Origin: Isoetes taiwanensis | Taxonomy: Eukaryota > Streptophyta > Lycopodiopsida > Isoetales > Isoetaceae | Assembly (NCBI GenBank): GCA_021234155.1 | Contig: JAJEKV010000001.1 | Location: 31,450,177-31,514,176, forward strand | Length of the DNA stretch: 64,000 nt | Direction: 5' to 3' | Part shown: positions 11,185 through 22,720 of the stretch, in pieces | How positions within the stretch are numbered: the stretch's first letter is position 1 | Layout: every line of letters starts with the position of its first letter | Translations under genes and position numbers: made by a program | The notes under the pieces: generated by a model | Told to the model about the DNA's origin: nothing | What the model saw: only the letters and a program-made list of their open reading frames with translations | Databases searched by the model: none

Positions 11185-11698
11185 GACAACTCTAGTACAG
11201 ATGGTTCGAGATTCTTTTCTTAGATTAGGCATTTGGATGGGTAATTTTTATCTTACGTTTTCTTGTGGGCCTTCATCCCCAGACAAACTACCAAGTCTAA
11301 TATCATAAGACAAATTTCTTTTTTGCTTTACAATCTCTTATGATTGCTACAGAAAAGAGGAAAACATGTCAAATGGTACAAGTGAGCATATATATATAGA
11401 AGTCTGCTACTTGTTGGAGCAAAGACACCGAAAAGATGCCGTAAATGCTTAAAGGAACCTATGAAACAAACCCCAAACTGCATAAGAAACTAGTGCTTCA
11501 GGGAAATTAAATATTGACACCTATTTGCATCATTTCTGCAGAAATGATGGTGTATATTTATAACTTTTAATGCCAGAGAGCCATATTTGGACAAGGAACT
11601 TACACATTTTTATTCTCAATTGCATGGCCATAGTTGTTATCTGCTATAAATCTTGCTAACTGCAATAGATACAAAGACATAACCAGAATTGGTCCAAA
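11185..11698. other. Gene-free stretch
   Basis: No gene recognised. Confidence 0.4.
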
Positions 11699-11709
11699 GA
11701 TTAGAATTC

Positions 11710-11872
11710 GCACATCGCGGTGGTGGTTTAATGGTAAGGCCTTGGATTGGGGTGGTCCCCACTAGGGTTCAAAATCCACTGGCTATCATCGGGTGAGAGT
11801 CGTGGGCGGGTGCAAGTCCCATCAACCATGCCTTCAAAAAAAAATTAAATAAAAAAAAAAAAAAAAAAAAAA
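11710..11872 (+). mobile_element. tRNA-derived SINE
   Basis: An RNA polymerase III promoter is visible: box A (tggtttaatgg, 11724-11734) and a box B-like ggttcaaaatcc (11766-11777) with one extra base. A short body and an A-rich tail (11835-11872, over 30 A) follow. An imperfect target duplication, gattaga(attc/gctc), lies at 11699-11709 and 11874-11884. The tRNA-like head does not fold into a complete tRNA, so this is a SINE and not a tRNA gene. Confidence 0.8.
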
Positions 11873-11884
11873 GGATTAGAGCTC

Positions 11885-12743
11885 TCCTCTTGCAAAATCA
11901 TGAAATAAACTTAAGCTTACTTGGGAGATGAAGATCTTTGAGTAACTACGGATCTTCATAGACTATGCTTCTGGACATGTGGGCAGACACCTTATTCAAA
12001 CATGTCATGTCCTTCCATGCAAGAAACCAAAGGGTGATAGAAAGGAAGGACGAAAAAAAAACTATAAAGTTTTTATGAGCACAAAAAATAGCCATTACTC
12101 TTTGATAGAGAAACGATTAAGAAGAGCACTACCATGAGGCCACAGAATCTTTTCAAGTATTGCAGTTGCTAAACATCACAGTTGTGCCACAACTTACCAC
12201 ATTGGTAAGTTTAAGCATGCAAATTTTGCAATCAGAGTCGCTTCTCTCACACACGCATACTACATTGTATTGTGACAATACCAACACAATTTGCGAGCAT
12301 CCTGATCTACTTTGTCTACAAGATATCAATATGTTACTCTTCTTGAGAATTACAGTTAGCAGATGGTTTGACTAAACCGATCTTATGCGACCAACATGAA
12401 GACTCAGTGAAAAGAGAGAAAGGGGCTAGTGACTTTTATTAGAACACAATAATGTGGAAAATGCTTGTATTCAAAGTATAAAACTGCCATGGCAACTAAT
12501 GCTATGAAAAAGCCAAACATTAACTAACTACGATACATGTGTTGCGCCTTTAGAATGCCATTCCTCCACACCAGATATGGTTTCAAATTTCAATCCAGCA
12601 TTGGCTAAATACGTTTTTAAGATTGATACCTCGATAGCTTTAAATACCAGCTATATAATCATGAAGAATACATTGGCATGCATATTTAGCTATGGCAATA
12701 TCCATCAAAAAATATAGAAAGATATTAAATGCAAGTCCATTCC
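11885..12743. other. Gene-free stretch
   Basis: No gene or repeat recognised. Confidence 0.4.
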
Positions 12744-13107
12744 TGATGAAAGCTTATGTGCTTATTTGATGAAGCTTATTCCTTCCTAGCTCTAGCTAAG
12801 GTTAGTTCCTAAACCTAAATGCTACAATTGATTCATTTAAGCTTGTAGGATCATCTAGACCTAGATGCTACACTTGATTCTTTGAAGCTTTTACATTCTT
12901 CTAATAGCATCTAGATAAAGTGCTGTGATGAAAGCTTATTTGCTTATTTGATGAAGCTTATTCCTTCCTAGCTCTAGCTAAGGTTAGTTCCTAAACCTAA
13001 ATGCTACAATTGATTCATTTAAGCTTGTAGGATCATCTAGACCTAGATGCTACACTTGATTCTTTGAAGCTTTTACATTCTTCTAATAGCATATAGATAA
13101 AGTGCTG
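12744..13107. repeat. 182-bp tandem duplication
   Basis: Two adjacent copies (12744-12925 and 12926-13107) of the same length differ at only two positions noticed (agcttatgtg/agcttatttg; atctagat/atatagat). They begin tgatgaaagctt and end aaagtgctg. The duplication is recent, local and non-coding. Confidence 0.9.
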
Positions 13108-13144
13108 GTGAATGTTGATTGATTCTTTAAAATTTGTTTTATAA

Positions 13145-13273
13145 ATATCTCAGTTATTCTAGTTATTCTACAGATCTCAGAAAGTGCAGAGTGAATATCT
13201 CAGTTATTTTCACTAGTTATTCTACAGATCTCAGATCTCAGAAAGTGCAGAGTGAATATCTCAGTTATTTTCA
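13145..13273. repeat. Short imperfect tandem repeat
   Basis: Two and a partial copy of a unit running from atatctcagttatt to gaaagtgcagagtga. The unit is about 50 then 60 bp, the second copy having an extra cagatct and an extra tttcact. Confidence 0.75.
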
Positions 13274-14330
13274 GTAACGATATTATCTATGACAGGAAAC
13301 TCGAGAGTAAAAACAAAATGTACTTGCACCTCACCACAAGGAGCTTTATTTATGCCACTTAATGACATCTTGTGCCACGGCCGAAGAACATGGAATGCGG
13401 AACAATCTTGGGGCCTGTCGATATGAGATAAACAATCACAGATTAGAAACATCTAAGATGCAAAATGGAGCATAAGAGGCATCTTAGATTTAGACTCCTT
13501 TTACACATAAACAATGTGAATAAAGATCAGACAAATTCATGTGACCAACTTATGTAGGAGATCCATCTCGCAGGAAGGATCCAAAATGATCCAAAATGAA
13601 ATTCTAACCTGTTTGTTTTCACTCCAGATTTATGCAAGCTGTCTTTGATGTCTTCCAGATACCTTGTGTGGCTAATACTCAGCATTTAGCGCTTTGCTCT
13701 CTCTTTGGACGAATTCGCCCGATGCTGCTAGTATTGTCAACAACGGCCAGAGTCTGTGCTTGCAAAGAATCTGCCACATCATGTTGTTGCATGTTTCTAA
13801 ATTCCACCGACATATTTAGCATGTAACATGTCGTGTGCCTTTCTCCCAGTTCACATCTTGGAATTGTTTCCAAAGGCCCTATTTTTCTTACTGTAGCTTG
13901 AGATGTAAAATATTACAATCTATGAACCCAAGAATGTGCATGGAACGCAAATGTAGGTAGTTTAATGTGCAGTAAAGGAAATATTCAAGAGGAGAGCTTT
14001 GGTAAATGATAGTGGTCAGTTGCATTATGCTAACAATGATGCTGAGAGGTGCAATGCCAAGGAGGGTGGTCTGATGCTGATGCTACATACTATGGAGGAG
14101 CTGATGCATCTGACACTAAGTTGCAATTTTTTGTTGCTAGATTGTATGTGATTGCCAGATTTTGCTGATACATCTGCCACTAAGTTAACATATAGAGTGT
14201 ATATGGTTATATATCCTTTTCCCATTTTTTTTCTCATTTTTATAGCAAAGCTAGTGAAATGAACAGATTGAAGATGTGGATATGGCAACCAAGTAGCAGC
14301 AGATATGTCCCCATTACCACATCACTAAGC
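13274..14330. other. Gene-free stretch
   Basis: I recognise no gene. A splice-acceptor-like 'ttgttttcactccag' precedes a short open frame from 13629, but its product is not recognised. Confidence 0.3.
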
Positions 14331-14705
14331 ACACCATTATTTTGACAATGGCAAACCTGTGGAGCCTATTACGAGGTCTGATGCTGGGCTAATGGGGGAT
14401 GCCTACATGAGAGCCCATCAATAATTGTAACAACCACTAATTTCCGTGTTCACAAAGGAGTAATCGAGGATGGTAAGATTTGCCAAAAGCCCATTTTGAT
14501 TCATCTCAAACTGCATCCTCCAAAAATGCAATTGTTCCAGATTGCCATGTTCCAATCCCTCTTTAGGAATTACCAACCATAAGCACGCGATTATTTGACA
14601 ATGCCAGAATTTATGAAGCTTATTACGAGGTGAAATGCTGGACTGATGGAGGATGTCTAAATGGAAACCCATCAATAATTATAACAGCCACCAGTATTTG
14701 ATGTC
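14331..14705. repeat. Diverged direct duplication of about 120 bp
   Basis: Segments at about 14331-14450 and 14586-14705 share the order 'ttatttgacaatg', 'cttattacgaggt', 'gatgctgg' and 'cccatcaataattgtaaca'. They are about 255 bp apart and clearly diverged, so this is an old duplication. The minus-strand ORF at 14418-14675 crosses it and is probably not a gene. Confidence 0.6.
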
Positions 14706-14707
14706 GT

Positions 14708-14788
14708 CGATTCGCGTAGCGAATCGGCATTCTTGCTCAAGACGAGCATGCATGCATTGCATGCGTCGCATGCATGCATCGCATGCGT
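14708..14788. repeat. GC-rich hairpin and GCATGC-rich block
   Basis: A perfect 8-bp hairpin, cgattcgc-gta-gcgaatcg, lies at 14708-14726. It is followed by overlapping self-complementary GCATGC/ATGCAT units at 14746-14788, where almost every hexamer is palindromic. The block can form several alternative stems. Its function is unknown. Confidence 0.7.
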
Positions 14789-15857
14789 TTTGGGCCGTTC
14801 ATCAGGTTGGGCATTTGCTACTTATTGCAGAGTTCTTCATCGACGTTTCATCGGCGCTTCCTCTTCTCTCAGGGCGCTTTGTTGGTTTCATGCGAGTCGC
14901 AGTATTTGATCATAGTAGACAATCGATGAGCAACAAAAATGCAAGTACGAAACTTAAAAAAAGCAACTACACAAAATGAAGGGCAAAACAAGCTGAATCC
15001 AAATACAATACCTTCGTCTTTTCTGCAACAGGACTCTCTGCAGTGCTATCATCTTCAATGATATTAAAGACCTTAGATAAGAGTTCGTTATACTATCTAT
15101 CTGTCTATAATGTTTTGTTATACCAATGGTGCTCCTCCACTACAACAAAAAGTTCTGAAGTGTATATCAGAGGCACTTACCAGAAAATGCATCAAACAGT
15201 TTGATATCAAAGTGGATAACGCTTATCCGAGCTGCAGTGCTTGAAATTAAGCGACAACACATGCTTGAGAAAGGAATAGCTTTCCACCATGAGCTTTTGA
15301 AGGATATTGTGCCTTATACAACAAACTCAACACCACATGTACACACCTGACATTTCTCCACCTAATGAGTAAATAGATGAACAACACAAATTTCTGGACG
15401 AATATATCTTGAGGTAGCATGATGCTTTTCCAACAAATTTAAAAATGAAAAGAAAAGAAGGAAAGAAAATGAAGTGGCACCACAATGATGGAATCTTTAA
15501 ATATTTCGCAGTATGCTAGCCACATCAAGGAGTTTACCCAAGTTAATAACGAAGTTCTATTAGACCTAAAGACTCTTTCATAAAAATACTCTTTCATTAG
15601 ATCCATTTAACAAACCTGGATTAAAAATAAGTATAATAATTTCAATAACAATCTGGCACATGCTCATTAGAAATTCACAGAGGACCTAGCCAGGAAGGCT
15701 CAGCAATTAAAAAACATGGTTGAGATTCTAATCTCCTGAGAGATAAAAAGCAATGTAGCCAATAGAAAGATATGGTGGAAAGCAAATTGCTTAAAAAAAC
15801 AAAGTGTGCAGACATAGACCAATGAATTTACTAACCATTTTCTGAATAATGAACCAG
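14789..15857 (+). other. Mostly non-coding; one possible exon
   Basis: From about 15213 one plus-strand frame is open for 46 codons (TLIRAAVLEIKRQHMLEKG...FHHELLKDIVPY). It reads like a helical-repeat exon, and its position and strand would suit an earlier exon of the PA200-like gene that follows, but I cannot assign it confidently. The rest shows nothing recognisable. Confidence 0.3.
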
Positions 15858-16568
15858 GTTCGTGAAGCTGTGGGAAGTCTTATCTGTACCATATGCCAAC
15901 ACTTGCAACTCGCTACCAAGAAACAAATTGGAGACCAAAATTGCACTATCCTTCCAAAGAACATGCACTATGATGCAATAGCTAATCTTAATGGCTGTCA
16001 TGATGATTTCTTCGGCAGGATTAAAACAGCTATTGTAATGATCAACTCCATGCATGAGCAAGGATCCTCAAGTGATATAGATTATGAGATAAAAGAAGCA
16101 ATCAACTGCATGGAGACGGTAAAGCTGAGGATCCTTTTTCCATTTTGCACCTTTAGTCAATTACCAATTTCGTACTTTACAGATTCTCCATTACTTGAAA
16201 ACAAGCATTAAGGAAGGCGCATCAATCTCCCATGCTGGAATCATTATCCAGATTATATATCCATTGCTTCAGATACGGGTTTCACTTTTTTTAAGCCATT
16301 AGTAATCATTACATGACATTGAATTTTCAGAAGCTTAATTTCCCTTGGCATCTTAATTGTTTAGCTCAGTCTTGTGCAACAGTGTTAATACAATATAATT
16401 CATCACATTTAGTTCTGTAGGAAACATCTCAAGAAGATCTTCGTGATCTGGCAAAGTGGTTGCTCCAACTTCTTCGTTGGCAGTTGTTTCCTTCCACATG
16501 GATTCCTTCTGCTGTATCAGCCCTTTATTCCAAGATCTTGACCGTACATAGCGATCCTCGTTTGTGGG
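15858..16568 (+). pseudogene. PSME4-like: PA200/PSME4-like proteasome activator, middle exons
   Basis: Three consecutive exons with consistent phases. The first, 15858-16118, follows an actaac branch site and ends at gagacg|gtaaag. The second is 16183-16278, and the third is 16421-16568, ending TGGG|GTATGC. The translation starts VREAVGSLICTICQHLQL, continues through an acidic linker to INCMET/ILHYLKTSIKEGAS and IIYPLLQIR/ETSQEDLRDL, and ends AKWLLQLLRWQLFPSTW...SDPRLWG. The order and motifs match the C-terminal HEAT-repeat region of plant PA200 (PSME4), the nuclear activator that caps the 20S proteasome. The downstream part resumes at 19418 after a roughly 2.8-kb gap containing a lipase pseudogene on the other strand. 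No stop is seen in these three exons, but the 3' half is broken, so the locus is treated as a pseudogene. The exon expected between LWG and the next block (a YLRTFMxRH-like segment) was not located. Confidence 0.65.
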
Positions 16569-17100
16569 GTATGCATGTACAAATTTTTGTATACTGTATA
16601 TTAAGGTTTGCAAAATACTATAAGGTTTGAGAGAATATACTTAATGGTGTTAATTTTGTACATGTATTGTAAATATATTTTTGGGGCTCTCGCTGCCCTA
16701 CGTAACCCCCCGTGTGAATATGCACCCAAACCAAAGGGGGTTTAAGGGGGATTTTAATTTAAATGTGTGAAATGCAATGGTTTACGTTAATAATGTTAAT
16801 GGTAGTTGTTAATAATGTTAAATGGATTGTTATATTAAAAAAATTTTTGGGCCCTTCGGGCCCTAACTAAAGCTAACATAGGTTTACCTTATGGGCCTGT
16901 TTTGCCAAGAAACATACACTTTAGAGGTTGTTTATGTAAGTATATAAGTGCCAAATTTCTTAATTTAAATAATATCTAGCATAATACCAAAAGTAGAGGA
17001 CGCAATTAATGTAAAAGGTTCCATGACCTTCAAAAGCGCTTTTACATGTGATGCTATGCTTTGGTCTTCATGTAGCCAAATTGAATAATAGAATCCTTGA
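16569..17100. other. Non-coding; hairpins
   Basis: This is probably intron of the PA200-like locus. A GGGCCC-ttc-GGGCCC hairpin lies near 16849-16863, and 'ttaataatgttaa' is repeated near 16787 and 16809. No gene is recognised. Confidence 0.35.
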
Positions 17101-17109
17101 TGGAAACCA

Positions 17110-17285
17110 TCACATAAACTTGCGCGAAGTTGCATAGTATGCATTGCTCCGATAATAGCAATCACATATAGAAGTTGCATAGTATGCATTGTCTCGATAA
17201 TAGCAATCACATATGTAAAATAAATGGCAGTGTTCTTACAAGCACTACAACGAAGAATTTCAAGCACTACAACGAAGAATTTCAA
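17110..17285. repeat. Two adjacent small tandem duplications
   Basis: A unit of about 52 bp (gaagttgcatagtatgcatt...gataatagcaatcacatat) occurs twice at about 17117-17216. A 22-bp unit (aagcactacaacgaagaatttc) occurs twice at about 17240-17283. The minus-strand ORF across these is probably an artefact of the repeats. Confidence 0.8.
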
Positions 17286-17602
17286 CTGTACGAGAATGAG
17301 AATTCTTATTGATAGTAGAATGCATTTTCAGCAAGAATTCAAATTACCATTTATGAAAACTCCATCTATAGAAACTAGCAATCTAGCTTACTATATGTTC
17401 AGAGTAGAACATCTCTCATAATGCTAAATAAGAAATAAGATATGGCATGCATGGCCAGACATTAAAACCTGCAAGTCAGCTATGGCAACATTATAGATAC
17501 TCCTTTTTTCCATAATAACAAGCATCAACATTAGTTCTACAATGCCATACAACTCCATACAACTCCAGTTCAAGGAAGAGATAAAAGTTCTTAGATAGTT
17601 AC

Positions 17603-18520
17603 TGACACCACTTCCTCTCGACTATGTGATAGAATCGTCCAGGTGCATATAATCGCCAAGGGTCTTTGTACAGCTTTGTTTCTGAAATGCATGTATCTCT
17701 TGTGCATCTTGCGCATTAGAGGCATGGAAGACTGTGAAACATTATAAATGAGTAACCAAAGGAAATCAGTATAGAACATCCCTAGTTTTTTCATTACCAG
17801 AAAATGGAGTTGAATATATCCTCCAATGGCGTGGCTGTCCGTGGAAGAAGATCATCCTTTCAAAAAGAAATTATACATTTAGTGAACAGCCAGTGAAATG
17901 TAGGAATGTAACATGACAAGCAACATTACCTGCAAAATTACTGAATGGATCACGTCTGCATATTCTATTGCCAAATTAAGAGACATACATCGAGCAGGAG
18001 CAATGGCATAGCAGCGGACCCCCTTTCTAGAAATAGCTCCTACTAGAAAAGGGAATTTTACAGCCAATATTTCCATCATTGAAGCAACACCAGAGCCAAG
18101 AGAATGGCCTGCAAATATGAGTGTATATGTAGGGTGTTTCAACACCAGAACTTACAGAGTTTCTGCCTCTTTGTTTAGCAACCAGCAAGCAGCTCTCAGC
18201 AGGCCATGGTGCACATAACCCTCATTAAATCTTTGTTTCCCTAACTTGTTGTCCCAAAGGACAAAATAATCCATATCTCTGCGCAGATTAACGCCTCTCA
18301 TAGCCAACACAATTTCTGAATTATCATGACTTAGATCCTGTTCATACACAGCTAAAGTAAGCCTGCACATGTGAGGAACTGGTTCGAATTCATCTGCTTC
18401 AGCCAATTCCCATGAATTGCTATCCTGATCACCTGAATAACAGCAGCGTTTATATGCCCATCTGGTGCAAACTAAACAATATATTGTGGAAACATAAGGG
18501 ACTCCCACAGCCAAGGACAT
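17603..18520 (-). pseudogene. Class 3 (sn1-specific diacylglycerol-type) lipase pseudogene
   Basis: Three exons with matching phases: 18520-17930, 17856-17798 and 17731-17603. The start MSLAVGVPYVSTIYC fits the usual N-terminus of this plant family. Conserved blocks follow: CTRWAYKRC, DEFEPVPHMCRLTLAVYE, VLAMRGVNLRRDMDYF, LWDNKLGKQRFNEGYVHHGLL, the catalytic elbow FAGHSLGSGVASM (GHSLG, nucleophile Ser), RCYAIAPARCMSLNL, YADVIHSVILQ, DDLLPRTATPLEDIF and RLYAPGRFYHIVERKW. Breaks: about 50 residues normally present between VYEQDLS and the DNSEIV block are absent without any intron; an in-frame TAA lies near 18149 after AETL; another TAA follows CLPCL in the third exon. The C-terminal exon expected after VERKW was not found. 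Introns are retained, so this is not a processed copy. It lies antisense within a gap of the PA200-like gene. Confidence 0.85.
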
Positions 18521-19417
18521 AAAAGGTTTAAGGCGGAGCTTAAGAGCAAACCTCCAGTACGTTCATGATGTTTCGTTTCGAAAAAATCACATCAGAGGCC
18601 ACATTCTGCATCAATGAAGGGCTCCAAAGGCGCTGAGCGTCCATCCCGAGCTGGGTTCAAATTTCTTCAAACCATAATCAAACCTTACACCAAGCAGGGC
18701 CTGCGAGCAGGAGAGAACGAAGAGATGGGTTGAAGGAAAGGGGCAAGGAAGAGCACGGAGATGCAGGTGGGCAGGGCGATCATGCCAGAATTTGCTGCAA
18801 AAGGGGGCAGATCCGGTGTCAGATCAAAGAAACAAAAGCTGAGGAACAAAAGCAGGGGGGGTCGGAGCAAGGGAAGCCATAACCAGGGCCAAGGGAAGGA
18901 GCAAGGATACGGGCAAGGAAGGGCGGATTCTTCCCTCTGTGCTCTGGCCGGAGCAGAAAAGAGTACTAACTGGACCTGTTCCGGCTTGCACCATTCAAAC
19001 AAGTTCCGCTGCCTTCCTGCCCATACCCTTATTTTCTACTTTCTACCATGTTTGCTCAAATTTTTGCTTGAAGCCATATCCAGAGTTTGACAAAGAAATT
19101 TCTAACCCTAAAATTAAGACCTTCGAGGCTTGCATGCCATGTAGATCACTAATAATACCACGAGTTAAAAAAAAAAAAAAACATGGGTGCCCACCATTGA
19201 AAGAAAACATGAAAAACACTATTTGTGTATGCGCGCTCTAGATGTACGCATTAGTACATCAATTGAAATACACCATAAAATCATAGCAAAACCTTAGTGA
19301 AAAGCGTACAAAAATACAAAAGTAACCCCCTGTTATTATGCTACATATACAAGTGAAATTTCATCAAATGTCATAATTCCTATAGATTCTTTGACAAAAA
19401 ACATGAAATGCACGTAG
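18521..19417. other. Lipase upstream region and PA200 intron; no gene seen
   Basis: Upstream of the lipase start (reading the minus strand) is a GC-richer, pyrimidine-rich stretch (about 18650-19010) suggestive of a 5' UTR and promoter. Open frames here on both strands are compositional. A 15-A run lies near 19167. Nothing else is recognised. Confidence 0.35.
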
Positions 19418-20060
19418 ACACATATTTGCCATGGAAGATGTAGAAAAGCAGCGTATTTGGGATGAAGTGAAGAACCTATTGAGTGATCCTCAATTGGAGG
19501 TATAAAATCTTTGAATACATAGGAGACTCAACGAAATTTATTTTTATCGTACAGGTTAGGGAAACAGCTTCTACAACTCTTTCCGGCTTGATGAAGGGTA
19601 CCCAAGAACGATGTGCCAGCTCATTTTGCACACACATCTTGAAACTTGCCCATACTCTTCTAAACTATAAAAGCTAATCCCACATACTTTACTGTTTGCG
19701 CTATCATATACCATGCTGATCTCCCCATTGGTAGGCTTAACAACAGAGATCATATCCCAAAAGTTCATGGGATTACTCTTGGCCTTGCTTCTGGTGTTCT
19801 TTCTGTATCCTATGATGTTTCAGAGTAAGCAATTGCATTGAACTCATCATCTATGAAAATTGTAATAGGCTCTCTTTGTGATTTTGTCTTTATTGTTGCT
19901 ACCAGATGGCTCCCAACTATAGTGACAGAATTAACCTACTTTGGCCAATATCCATGGCCAATACGAGCAACTGTAACCAAAACCATATGAGAGTCTTGGC
20001 GTACTCACTTGGACACTTGGTGCATACAGCAAAAGCAATTTACGGAGGACCAATTAGAGG
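19418..20060 (+). pseudogene. PSME4-like: PA200/PSME4-like proteasome activator, 3' exons, broken
   Basis: The first exon, 19418-19499, encodes HIFAMEDVEKQRIWDEVKN and LLSDPQLE. The next, from 19555, gives VRETASTTLSGLMKG, as in the HEAT unit of plant PA200. A third, 19735-19824, gives HGITLGLASGVLSVSYDV. A fourth, from 19906, gives EWLPTIVTELTYFGQ, YPWPIRATVTKT and, after an in-frame TGA at 19988-19990, WRTHLDTW and FTEDQLE. These blocks are diagnostic for the C-terminal end of PA200, which docks on the 20S alpha ring. The stop, a tail that loses similarity after QLE (the usual C-terminal activator motif ends YxA), and an exon reading into TAA at 19675-19677 all argue for a pseudogene. The alternative is a gene with misplaced exon borders, but the TGA within a conserved block is hard to explain that way. 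Confidence 0.8.
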
Positions 20061-22184
20061 CAAATCTACAACTCAATAGCCTAAATGTTTTCCATTCAAT
20101 ATTACTCATGTTAGTATCTTTGACATGCCCTTTCAAGCTCAGTCTCAGCATCTTATTTTGCATAAATTAATCTCTCTTCATTATCCATCGAGCAAAGTGT
20201 TGCAACGATTCAGATACGAGTCAGCACAAACACAAGACCACATAAGGGTTTCAAACTCCACCGTAAAAATTTATTTGGAGGATTGATGAGCCCTTGTACT
20301 ACAAAAGGGAAGCAGTCCATGGCTCAGCATAGAGTATGATAAAATAGGGGGTAAAATTTACCAGAAACAAAAAGACATACGCATCGAAATGCTCCTCTCT
20401 GCTATCTCGCCAAATATGCACCTTTGGAACTCTTCAATGCCCACGAAAAACAACAAGAAAGCGGAGCACCGACAGAATGAAAAAACCAGCAATAAATTAA
20501 CCGACCTTATGCAACGAACTCTAGAACAGAAAAAATACAGTTAACTAGCAGAGTAAAAATTCTAAAAAAATTAGGAACCTGCGGCTGTAGCAAAAGAGAG
20601 GAGAAATCAAAGCAAGGGAGGTGCTTCCCTGGTGGGTAGAGCCTTGGCGACGTCCTTCGGCATCTCCGTGGGAAATTTTTGCTTCTTTTCTAATTTTGCC
20701 AGCCCTAGATCTGCAAAAATGAAGATCTAAGGGTGGAAGGTAATGCCACATCATTGTTTACTGAGGTGGAAGCGCAACGTGGATAGGCTAGAATTTGAGG
20801 AAAGGCTGTAGGCTGGCGTGCTAAAAAAAAAAAAAAAGAAAAAGAAATGGCACAACACAAACTAGAAAGTAACATGGGACTAAAATTACATATTGTACCC
20901 CTCGAAAACCACAATTTGGAAATGCACACTCTGTCTGAGACTTGGCGCATTCAACCTGCAACACTATCTTCGATGGCACCTCCACGCTCAAGGTACAAGC
21001 AACCGCATTTGAGACCTCCATCATTGTCACCATGCAGTTCTAGATACTGAAATTATTAGCAAAGGTACATGTTGTTGAAGAAGAGAACTCCACCCGATGC
21101 CATTTCGGGGTTCTCCTCTGGTTGCTCATGTATGTCCAAGGGAAGACAGCCGATGCGCGTCTATCCTCGATGAATTGAAGCAATATCTACAACAAAGAAG
21201 CAGCAAATTAGCCATTTGTGTTCAAAAAGAAAAAAAAAAACTGGCCAAAACTAAGTACTCCTAGAATTGCATCTGCTTTGGTCAATCCCTAGGCAGTCTT
21301 ATCAATCCAGGACTAGCCTTTGGCTTTGCCAGTCTGGTAAATTGTCCTTTTGGCAACCAAGGAGGCATCCTTTTTTGTTTAAACCACTGGGTATATTTGT
21401 GGTATATTTGAGTCTTTGTTACATTAAAACCACATCAAAAATACACGGCATCTTTGTGGACTTATGTTTTTTGGCGACTTAAGGCTGGTGTTAAACACCA
21501 TGGATGGTAAATAAGGCACTTGATTGATGTGTGTTTGGGGTGTGCATCCCCCTTTCGCCACACCAACAATGTGGATTTGTTCGTGGATAACAGTCCCCAT
21601 TGGGGCGATGGCTATATACGATTTGGCACATGGAAAGCATTCTGCTTCAGAGCTCCATCTCTCGCCAAGTTTTAGCATTAACGACCCATCTTTACATTCT
21701 TGACATAGATTCATTTATTTTTTTCACTCCCCGGGTTGGAAAGACTGGAGCCTGGCAGAGACTTCATTGCGTTTATTAATAGGTACTACGTTGATTTGAT
21801 CTTATGTTTACTATGGAGCCGAAGAAACATTAACTAAGACTTGGTAGCTTAATTTTTCCATATCCAGTGTTTCTAATACAAGACAACTCAACTCAACTGC
21901 GACTCTTGAAGCCTACATGTGCATTTTGCTTGAGTATCTTTGACTACTAGATATAAGAGCTCTGCTGCTATAGCATGGAATCATATGCTTCCAAGACCTA
22001 TTTAGAATATTTACACAACTAGAAGCATCCATCCTTAGTACCTATATAGTTAGAGATCTAGCTGCCACTTTATTATCCCTTTTTAACGACCAAAGATATG
22101 TTTGGTTCCAGGAAACTATGCATGTATCTACCCCTTTGACGCAATCAAGCTGTGAACATTCAATTATGTTTCCATAAGATATAA
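20061..22184. other. Gene-free stretch
   Basis: I recognise no gene. There are A-runs near 20822 and 21229. A short plus-strand segment near 21275 (FGQSLGSLINPGLAFGFA) reads like a membrane-protein fragment but is too short to assign. Confidence 0.3.
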
Positions 22185-22720
22185 CACTACAAGAGGATAG
22201 GGTTTTTGCGTCAACCCCTGTGTCACTACATTTTAAGGTTTGTCAGATTTGTGTCAGAAGCTTGAAAGTGACGCAAATTAATTTGATTGCGTCAAAACTT
22301 GTGTCAATATAGTTGTGTCAATAGCACCGTCATTTTTTTGACATATGTGTGTCAAAATTTTGATATTTTTTTGCTAGCTTTTCTAATGATGATTACATCA
22401 TGTATTGCGAAAAGATTATGACATAAGTTTTAGTCAAGCATAGCAGTAGGCTTGTGTCCTCTATAACGTCGCTAGTTCAAAAGTTTTAAGTAATTATTTT
22501 TACGCATTTGTGTCACATTTTGTAATAGGTTCTTGTCACCCTTTGTAAAATGTTTGTGACATTTTATAGTGTCAAATATATTGGCAATTTTACATCAATT
22601 CTCTGTTATAAATTGTGGCACTTATGTCTCATGATTGCATGAAAAAAGTATCAATGTAGTGACATTGTGAAGTAGAAATACATAAATATCTTGACGCAAA
22701 AAGGGCTAAGTTTGACACAA
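22185..22720. mobile_element. CACTA element terminus with subterminal repeats
   Basis: The sequence cactacaagaggatagg at 22185 matches the terminus typical of plant CACTA (En/Spm) elements (CACTACAAGAA...). It is followed by the dense subterminal repeats of such elements: gcgtcaa, tgtgtcaa and gtgtcag occur more than ten times in about 450 bp, in both orientations (for example gtgacgcaaattaatttgattgcgtc). The adjacent transposase fragment on the minus strand ends toward this terminus, so this is the element's 3' end. Confidence 0.7.

Noticed and set aside
11720-11790. tRNA gene
   Set aside because: Box A and a box B-like motif are present, but there is no complete cloverleaf. The A-rich tail and flanking target duplication show a SINE.
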